This document shows, piece by piece, positions 1 through 7,100 of a stretch of DNA of 12,767 nucleotides (positions are counted from its first letter, which is position 1; each line of letters opens with the position of its first letter). Position numbers and translations under genes: made by a program. The DNA comes from Podochytrium sp. JEL0797 (taxonomy: Eukaryota > Chytridiomycota > Chytridiomycetes > Chytridiales > Chytriomycetaceae), in assembly GCA_027596195.1 (NCBI GenBank), contig JADGJG010000765.1:1-12767 (forward strand). Reading direction: 5' to 3'. Below the pieces are notes generated by a model, which had not been told where the DNA came from, searched no databases, and was given only the letters and a program-made list of their open reading frames with translations.

Positions 1-133
1 CTCACTCTCACCCCCCCAGAGACAAACACCCACACTACCCCCCCGCACCGTTCTCCGCCCGGGGGGAGCCCCCCCCCCCCCACACACAAAGTGCATAAAT
101 CAGGGGGTGAGGAGGAAGGGAGGAAATACGAAC
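1..133 (-). other. Low-complexity intron/edge sequence of ARPC3 with C/G homopolymer runs
   Basis: This stretch lies beyond the last recognisable ARPC3 exon and begins, on the minus strand, with a plausible donor (GTTCGT at 133-128). It contains several C runs on the plus strand, including one of about 14 at 69-82 preceded by a G run, plus CA-rich repeats. I searched it for the missing ARPC3 C-terminal coding sequence and saw none, so it is most likely intron. A contig-edge or sequencing-quality problem is possible because of the homopolymers. Confidence 0.5.
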
Positions 134-747
134 CCGAATCCTGCTTCGTGGCGGGCTTTTCGTACAATGCGTTCAATGGGAAATTCGAGTCACCCGGAAG
201 CGAAAAGTTTTGCATGGCGTGCGTCTGGAGGACACGCTGGCCCTCTGAAAAGTTTGGGTTCTTGACGGCAAGCTTGGCGAGGCATTCCTAGTAATATTGC
301 GTGAATAACGAGCGTGCGAGATTGGTTCGTTATTTTTTTTGCGTTTCGCAGAGGGGTGGTTACCTGGATGAACAGAATCAGATAGATCAGCACACGGTCG
401 CTGCCGCCCTGGATTTCAAAGTTGCGGAAGAAGCAGTTTGGTCTGAAGACGTAGATGGCCTCGTCAACAATGTCGTCGGCAGCGAGGTCTGTTTAATAGT
501 ACAATAAATTAGTATTAATGCACCCGGGGACAGAGGGATGCATCGCACACCTTGTGGGGGCGGGACTGGGCCGCGGTTCTTGCTCTTGATGGGGATCAGG
601 GCCACGTTGCCGATGGCGCGGAAGTCTGCGGCGTTGAAGGACGAGTGGAAGGCCTGCGCACATGACCATGTGTGTTAGTGCCGGGGATGCGAAGGATCGT
701 GGGGGCCGTGTTTGGCGCAGAGTGCGCGCCGCGAAACTCACGGGCAT
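134..747 (-). CDS. ARPC3: Actin-related protein 2/3 complex subunit 3 (p21-Arc), 3' partial
   Basis: This is a structural subunit of the Arp2/3 complex, which nucleates branched actin filaments at the cell cortex and at endocytic sites. The exons on the minus strand are 742-747, 551-653, 364-488 and 134-287. All introns are GT-AG and the phases agree. The first coding exon holds only Met-Pro. Splicing joins it to AFHSS, giving the family N-terminus MPAFHSS (MPAYHSS in animals). Other family blocks are [11 protein letters not shown] (residues 16-26), [34 protein letters not shown] and [20 protein letters not shown]. There are 129 complete residues, against about 178 in the animal protein, so roughly 50 C-terminal residues lie outside the window. 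The start is fixed by the Met-Pro exon and its GTGAGT donor. PRA1 lies 90 bp upstream on the same strand. The [12 protein letters not shown] wording looks fungal, but that is an impression. Confidence 0.93.
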
Positions 748-837
748 TTTTTGGTCGAAAAACAGACACCACCCCCCTCCCTCTTTCATCACTCATACTT
801 CTCACAAAGAGGAAATTGTAATGAAAACAAAAACAAA
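748..837 (-). promoter_or_regulatory. 90-bp spacer between the PRA1 stop and the ARPC3 start
   Basis: Both neighbours are on the minus strand, so this gap must hold the 3' end signals of PRA1 and at least part of the ARPC3 promoter and 5' UTR. On the minus strand it starts T-rich just after the PRA1 stop and becomes GA-rich toward ARPC3. I see no AATAAA and no TATA box. Confidence 0.4.
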
Positions 838-1824
838 TTAAACAGCATTCTCGCCAAAGTCCGCCTCCAGCGGCGCCTCCATCACTCCCGCGTGTCCCGC
901 AACAATCATCCCCACAAACACCACAATCCAGAAAATCGCACTGCCCGCAGCTGAAATGTACAGCAAAATGGCTGCAATCACTCCGAGTCCGAGCCACCCC
1001 TGCGTCTGTGTCACGAGCGGGAATTTCTCGTTTCCAAACAGGTGAGTCTGTGTTGGACGTGTTAATTTTCGCGTTTGCGGCCCCACGATAAAAAAAATCG
1101 AAGGCTTGACTTACGGCTTCGTTGGATGGCAAAGTCGCAACGTAACGAGATCCAACTACGTGTGTGTGGGGGGATTGAAATTAATGCGGGTTGTCAACTT
1201 TTTCCATCACGACTGGGTTTCGAGGTCCACGGTCCTGTCACTCGCCATCAAAGTGTTCGACACCCAGCAGCATCCGGCCCCCCATACAATCTGACTTTCC
1301 AACAATCCAGGCCTCCTCCAACTTATATGCATCACTCCTCTCTCGACCGACATCCGATTCGCTCCAACGCACGTGTAAAAACGGAATTTCGTGGGTGCTT
1401 CGACGTCCGGGGATCGTGAGGGGGCATGTTTACCAAAGATGAAGATGACGTCAAACAGCAGCCACCAGTTGGTCAGAAGCGACCAGGCGATGGCAATGAA
1501 GGACACGAGGAGGTAGTTTGCGTTGAAGTGTTGCCAGTTGAGGCGGCAGCGCACCGAGAACTCGGCATAGGTTTTGGGCAGGGAGAAGCGGGTTCGGTCA
1601 AAGAATTCGCCCCATGGCTTGAGCGATTGCATGCGTTGTTGGGTCTGTGGGACGGAGGGGGTTAGGGAATGGGTTGATGGAGGATTGGAGATCGCACCGC
1701 ATGCTGGATGGATTCGAGCGATCCGGCGTCTGGGAGTGAAGGTGAGTATTGTGGGTGCGGTGGGTGAAGAATCCTCACCGACTGGCATGTATTTGCCCAT
1801 GGTGGACGAGAACAGAGCCTGCAT
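838..1824 (-). CDS. PRA1/Yip3-family prenylated Rab acceptor
   Basis: Members of this family are small membrane proteins of the ER-Golgi system that bind prenylated Rab GTPases and help place them on membranes. The minus-strand exons are 1779-1824, 1698-1729, 1434-1644, 1115-1155 and 838-1047. They join in frame to give 179 aa, close to the animal length of about 185. The family signature PWGEFFDRTRFSLP spans residues 36-49. A hydrophobic hairpin covers about 70-98. After a short link comes LFGNEKFPL (113-121), matching the LFGRE region of relatives. A second hydrophobic block at about 129-161 contains AAGSAIFW, close to the AGSAVFW of the human protein. Exons 2 and 4 are only 32 and 41 nt. 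The chosen ATG is at 1824-1822, but an in-frame ATG at 1902-1900 would add 26 basic, low-complexity residues. Intron 3 is 278 nt, the longest here. Confidence 0.93.
1156..1433 (-). other. Unusually long third intron of the PRA1 gene (278 nt)
   Basis: The donor is GTAAAC at 1433-1428 and the acceptor is CACACACACGTAG ending at 1156. Every other complete intron in the window is 48-88 nt. I read both strands for a nested gene or a small RNA. Two GTGATG stretches on the minus strand weakly recall a C box, but there is no matching D box or paired structure, so no RNA gene is called. On the minus strand the intron continues the exon 3 frame for more than 200 nt without a stop. Confidence 0.7.
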
Positions 1825-1905
1825 ATTTGCAAAGTTTTTTTTTCTTTGTTGTTTGTCTCGGGGTCCTCTTCCTCCACGATTGCTCCACGATCCACTTCCC
1901 ATTTC
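1825..1905. promoter_or_regulatory. Short divergent promoter between PRA1 and the PP-loop-like gene
   Basis: The PRA1 ATG (1824-1822, minus) and the ATG at 1906-1908 (plus) are separated by 81 bp. Any core promoter elements and both 5' UTRs must fit here or overlap the genes. On the plus strand the gap has a T-rich tract at 1835-1853, followed by C/T-rich sequence containing two copies of CTCCACGAT at 1871-1879 and 1883-1891. No canonical TATA box is seen. If the upstream in-frame PRA1 ATG at 1900-1902 is used, the two reading frames start only 3 bp apart. Confidence 0.6.
1871..1891 (+). repeat. Tandem CTCCACGAT nonamer pair in the divergent promoter
   Basis: The nonamer CTCCACGAT occurs at 1871-1879 and again at 1883-1891, 12 bp apart start to start, inside the 81-bp divergent spacer. 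A short direct repeat about one helical turn apart is a possible factor-binding site, but the size is small enough to be chance. Confidence 0.4.
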
Positions 1906-4109
1906 ATGACCACACGGATCGCAGACCGAATCGCTGCCTCACTGGGCCAGAGTCTCCCCACTCCCCCGCCAAACACACCCCTCCGCCTCGCCGTTCCCTT
2001 CTATTCGCACTCGCCCGTCCAGCCATTGCCCGAGCATTCCAAATATGCCCACATTGCCCTCCTTCTCTCGCTGTCGCGCCTTTCCCAAACCTCCGCATCA
2101 CCCATCGAACCCCACTTGATCTCCGCCTCCGTCCGCGACGCCATCAAGGACCCTGAGCTTGAAGAAATGCTGCTCTCCCTGTGCACCACGTCTGCCACGA
2201 TAGATGAGATCCCAGACCTGCCTGTAGATTGGAATGCGTCGAGGCATTCACATCCGTTGTTGACCGCCTTGGCCCAACATTGCCGCAAAAACCGCATTCA
2301 AACACTCGCGTGTCCAACTACGCTGTCGAATCTGTATAACCTGGTGGTACGATACCCCAAGATTTCTACACCCATGCGGAAGCTGGATCCCGCGAATCAG
2401 AGTCAGCTCTCGTTTTTGGATGATGTGAATGGGTATTTGATTCCGAATGTCTTCAAGGGGTATAATAACACGAGTCTTTCCAAGATACTGAGGTATATTT
2501 GCTGTCATTGGGGGTGGATTCGATGGGATCCTAACTTTTGAGGTGTGTTCCAGAAACGCGAAGGTTCGGAATGTTGGGGTTTGGGGATCTCGAGACCCAT
2601 CTGCGTTTTCTGTAGATATCGTGCGGCCTTTGCTTCCGTTTACCTACGTATGTTTGCTTCTGTTTTTCCTCCTTCGGCAAGGGCTAATCAAAATTGAACC
2701 GAAAAGGCTGAGATTCGTGACTTTTGCGTCGAAAACGGGTACACTTTGAAACCCGCCACGCAAAAATCTGTCTTTGTGAAGCAAGATCTTCCATCTCCAG
2801 AACAGTCTCCAAACCATGAGCCAGTTGTGCCGGAAATTCCTGACCCTACCTATGCCGATCGACGTCGCCTCGGTGTGGATTTGATACGCTGTGTGTCCAG
2901 GCGCAACGTTTGTGCGGATGTTGTCGATTTGGAGGCACTGTTTGGAGCTAACGGAGAAGAAAAGGAGGATGTGGACGTCGGAGTTGTGATGAAGCATATT
3001 GTGGACGGGTTCGAGTCGTTGGATCAACAAGGTGGGTTTCTTTTGTTGCCCTTTTGCTTCAGCTGAAAACTTACCGCGTTGTTGATACATTTTTTCACCA
3101 CCCAGTCCACCAAATCCTCGACGAATCCACCGTCCGCGACCCACCCACCGGAACCTGCTTCCTCACCATCCCCACCAACCCACCCTCCCCTCTCCGAAGA
3201 ACCTCCCACTCCCTCCTACCCACCACCCACTGGCTCCACACCCCACACCTCGCCCACGCCGTCCTCCGCAACCTCGTCGAATGGACCTCCTGCAACCCCA
3301 GCGCCACCTCCCGACCCAAACTCGAAACCATGCGAACCTCCATGCTCGACTTTTACGAAGCCGCAGGCCGCCTCGCATCACCTTCCCCTGAGCAGCAGCG
3401 CCAAACCCGAAACGCCATGACCACGTCCGGACACACGGGACTGTCTGATAACGAGCGCAGAATGTTGCAGAAGCTCGCGAATGGAAAGAAACCGCGACTG
3501 GGGAACGCGGATGTGCAGATTCAGTCGCCTTCGTTCAGTGGGTTTGTTGGGGACGAGAGGAGAGCGGGGAATGGGGAGGAAGAGCCGTGGGTTTTTGCGC
3601 GGGCGAGTATTGGGACTGGGAATGCGCGTGGAGGCAAAGTGGTGATGAAGTTTGGGGAGGTGAGGGAATGGGATGATCGGTTTTATGTGAGTGTTGGGGC
3701 GCCGGTTGTGCGGGAGGGGGAGGAAGGGTTGGAGGAAGGGAATTTGCTGGCGGGTCTGGATCGGGAGGTGTTGAGGTTCTGTGTGCGGGCGTTTACGATG
3801 AAGGATTATCATGGGTTGTTAGATCGCATGCATCATGGGATTGGGGATTTTGGACCCGGGTATGCGGAGGTGGAGCTCGTGAAGCAGAAGTTGGCGCATT
3901 ATTTGAGAGCTATGCCGGTGGATGCGCGGCACACGATTCCGTGTGTTGCGTTGGTGCAGGATACTGGGGATGATGGCTATGTGTTGGCGATTCCGAGTGT
4001 CGGTGTGATGACGGAAAAGGGGGTGGTGGATGTGAAATTGAGTTTTTGGGGAGAAGCGTGGAGGGGAATTCGGGGGATGAGGAAGGAGGTCTCGTTTTTC
4101 GTTGTGTGA
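1906..4109 (+). CDS. Uncharacterised protein, weakly TilS/PP-loop-like
   Basis: I do not recognise this gene with confidence. The exons are 1906-2492, 2554-2647, 2707-3031 and 3106-4109. Introns are 61, 59 and 74 nt, all GT-AG and phase-consistent, giving 669 aa. The ATG at 1906 is used because upstream sequence is the PRA1 promoter. Some features recall tRNA(Ile)-lysidine synthase (TilS) enzymes: LRLAV near residue 26; a helix-like block with CRKNRIQTLA before a Thr/Leu-rich stretch; RPLLPFTYAEIRDFC at 220-234, resembling the RPLL...EI element that follows the PP-loop core; and EWDDRF at 523-528, resembling a WDxRF element of the C-terminal domain. The ATP-binding SGGxDS loop is not visible, so it may be inactive, or the resemblance may be chance. 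The C-terminal half is low in complexity and strongly skewed in composition. There is no obvious signal peptide or membrane segment. A cleavable mitochondrial presequence is possible but unproven. Confidence 0.55.
3106..4109 (+). other. Composition switch inside one exon: C-rich then G-rich
   Basis: The last exon of the PP-loop-like gene changes character sharply. From about 3106 to 3330 the coding strand is very rich in C and poor in G, encoding many Pro, Ser and Thr. From about 3540 to 4090 it is very rich in G and poor in C, encoding Gly, Glu, Val and Asp. The changeover lies around 3420-3540. Neighbouring genes do not show such an inversion. Confidence 0.75.
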
Positions 4110-4144
4110 TTGATTTTCGTTGACAATTTCATCCAACTGGGAAA
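4110..4144 (+). promoter_or_regulatory. 35-bp gap between the PP-loop-like gene stop and the IFT139 ATG
   Basis: This tandem gap is too short for a separate poly(A) site plus a conventional promoter. There is no AATAAA in it. The 3' UTR of the upstream gene and the promoter of IFT139 must therefore overlap coding sequence, or the two genes share a transcript. Confidence 0.6.
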
Positions 4145-7100
4145 ATGTTCAACAGCAATTCGGATGGATCGAGTGCATCCAACCCGGCATCTGATCCGGT
4201 TCTATCTAGCGTAAGCATTTGAGACTAGTCAACACGGCACGTTGACCCCAAATTGGTGACCTCGTAGGTGTTGTATTACTGCCAACGATCGCTCTTCCAT
4301 TCAGCCTATAAGCAATGCGAAACTGCCCTCCGGCGACGCACATCTGATCCTGTTCTCTTGTTTTGGAAAGCATTTGCGCTCATGATGCAAGGTTTCGAAC
4401 GCGTGTGTTCCCTCAATGATTGATGGCTCTCTGAACACGTATTCTCCATAATCCAGGAAAATCGGGCGAAGCCCTGCGAGAACTCGAGCCTTTGCAAGAA
4501 AAGAGGGACTTGATTCTCGCATGCCCAGCCGCCATGGTGTATGCCCACGAGAGGTGCAAACTTGTCGGTAAAGTTGCAAAAACAGCCAAAAGCACGAAGC
4601 TGACGTGAATTCTTTCCAGATCACGAAGCCATGAACGAATTGCAAGCCAAACTGACCATCGCAAGCTCTTCAAACAACGTATCCGATCGCGCTTTGATCC
4701 AAATGGGTCTGTTTTATTGGCAGACGGGACAGCATGAGCAGGCGCGTTCCTTTCTCAAAAAAGTGGTGGAAAACGGAATCAATGGGGGAAACGCTGGTAG
4801 ATCGAGTGTTGTCAAAAGCTCCCAAGGCGGTTCCGAAGTGGGGGGTGGGTTTCTAAAGTGTATAGGGAACGGGACTAGGAAAATTGATTCCCCGTTTTTC
4901 TAGGTGCCGGCAGTGCGTCGTATTGGACTGCAGTTGCATTTCTTGGGTGGGTCGATTTGACATGTGGTCAAGATTCGTTTGTGTCCAAGAGTATTTCGTG
5001 GTTTGACAAGGTCTTGGACGAATTCAATCCAAAAGATCTAGATGTAAGCAAAAACATTCGTTTTTAAAAGTTTTAAACATCCTTCTTGAGGAGTTCAGGC
5101 CATGTTGGGAAGGCTCCAATTCCTCCGCACAACGCGTCAAAAACTCGCCGTCGCCCTGGACATCAACAGTCAAATCATCACCTACCACGCGAGCTTTATT
5201 CCAGCCTATGTGGAGCGCATGTACGTTCTTCTCGAAATGGGATCGTGGGAGCTTGTGGTCGAAGCGGCTCAGAGAGTCAGCACGTTGAGTCCCGACAGTA
5301 TCGACACGTATGCTGTGTTGTGTTTGAATGAATTGTGTCGCGAAGGTCGGGCGAAAGTTGCTGCGAACCATTTGTCGAATTTGAGTTTGGTACGTGTGTG
5401 AAATTCATGAGTTCTCGTCTCTGAAAAATTGGTGGCAATTCAGGCGATTTCGAAAACCGAAACTTCAAACGCGGGATTGTATTATTCGATGGCTCAAACT
5501 TTCTCGAGATTGGCGGGGCGGAAAGAAAGGTTTTTGAAGGACTATTTTGCATATCGAGCGTTTCGTTAAACCCAAAACTCCTCCAGCGTTCTAGAGCAAA
5601 CTTTGGCAATGGCTTCAAAAGCTGTTGAAATTGATTCATCAAAGGCAGAGTACAAATGCGAACTCGGATACATTCATTTTCTGCTTGGTGAAAAATTGAT
5701 AATTTGCGAATCCGCTTCGAGGAGTATTTTGTAACCAATCGGTTTCTATCACAGGCAATATTGATAAGGCTACAGAAGTTTATAGAGTTGCTTTTGCTCA
5801 GAATTCTCATGATATGGCTGCAATGCATGGTAAAAATAACACAAACGCGATATTTTGAGCTCCATGTTGAAAATTGCACCACAAATCAGGATTGATCAAG
5901 TGCTTCATTTTCAAGGGCCGATTTGATGAGGCAGAAGAGCAAATTGAGTTTTTGGACGCTGTGCAATCGACAAGTATGGTTAACAGGTGTTATTTTTGTT
6001 GATTGACGCAACATTTTTTAGCCATGAGTGCGGAAACATCCTACCTCTCTTCTTTGATGGCCAAATACAAGTATCACAGCGTTGAAAAGCAAACGCGATA
6101 TTTGAAGCAGTCATACGACCTTGTTCGAAAGTCCCTATTAACCAAAATGATTGGACTCTCTTACTATGTGAAAACGAATCCTGATTTTTTGATGGAACTG
6201 GCACTCGATTTTATGGAGAATTGTCCTCAATTCTCCAGGCGTGAAGGTGATTTTTGGGGTTGGGACGGCTTTGTCCATGATTCTCAAATTTTACTTTGAC
6301 ACGTTCAGGCGAAGATCTGCACCCATTCCTCGTGAACGCGTATGAAATTCTATTGCAAATCATCAAAATTGCGCCAGGTTCCGTTGAAGCATGTTACTCT
6401 CTCGCGAAAGTGAAATATCTGATGGGAGACTTGGTGGCGGCGCAAAGCATGGCCAGCAACTGCTTGAGATTGGATTCGACGCATGCCAAGGTTTTTTTTC
6501 CCTCATTATTCAACTTGCTTTTCCATTGAAGATCAAAGTTAACTCCCCCAATTAGGCGCATGTATTGACTGCCCAAATTCAATTTGCAAATGGCAACACG
6601 AAAGGTTGCCTTTCCGCTCTCGACAACGGACTCAGCAACAACTTTGAAGTTCGCAACATCATCATGTTCCACATTCTCCAAGCCAAAGCTTTGAAGATTC
6701 AGGGAAACCACGAAGAAGCTTTAAAAGTGCTGCTTTCGGCCATGAGCATGTCGGTGATGAGGGAATCACAGGAGAGACCATTGCCTTCGGTCAAACGATC
6801 CGATTCTATTCCTACTACGAGTGAAAAGGCGACGCTATACTTGGAACTCGCAGAAACTTATAGCAAAACCAAAAACTCGGTACAAATCTCGCAGATATTT
6901 CGTAATTCTTTCTTCTCACGAAAATCAAAAATCATAGGTTGAGGCTGCCAAAGTGATGGAAAATGCGAATAGAATATTTGGCAACACGTCAGAAGCGCAT
7001 CGGATCGTTTTGGCAAACGCTGATTTAGCCCATGAACGCGGCGAAATTGATGCGGCTTTGGTTATTCTTTCAAACATAGGGCCATCACATCAGTTGAGAT

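Noticed and set aside
1039..1050. AAACAG followed by GTGAGT on the plus strand, resembling an exon border
   Set aside because: It lies antisense within the start of PRA1 exon 5, and no coding sequence on the plus strand flanks it.
596..1132. A 178-codon minus-strand open frame
   Set aside because: It overlaps PRA1 exon 5 in the wrong frame, and its sequence is Cys/Gly-rich without any family resemblance. It shares only the short PSNEA exon with the real gene.
1156..1433. Possible C/D-box small RNA inside PRA1 intron 3
   Set aside because: Only loose GTGATG matches are present, with no D box or terminal pairing.
1207..1902. A continuous 231-codon minus-strand reading frame read as one gene
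   Set aside because: It contains the PRA1 core but reads through three introns with good GT-AG borders and loses the C-terminal membrane block. The spliced model recovers a complete PRA1 protein.
3378..4136. Long minus-strand frames opposite the last exon of the PP-loop-like gene
   Set aside because: They arise from the G-rich coding strand, which gives Pro/His/Arg-rich antisense frames with few stops. No domain is visible.
4900..4960. Reading frame GLQLHFLGG as the true continuation of IFT139 after intron 4
   Set aside because: It hits a stop within a few codons, while the alternative frame gives [12 protein letters not shown], which aligns with the family pattern and remains open.
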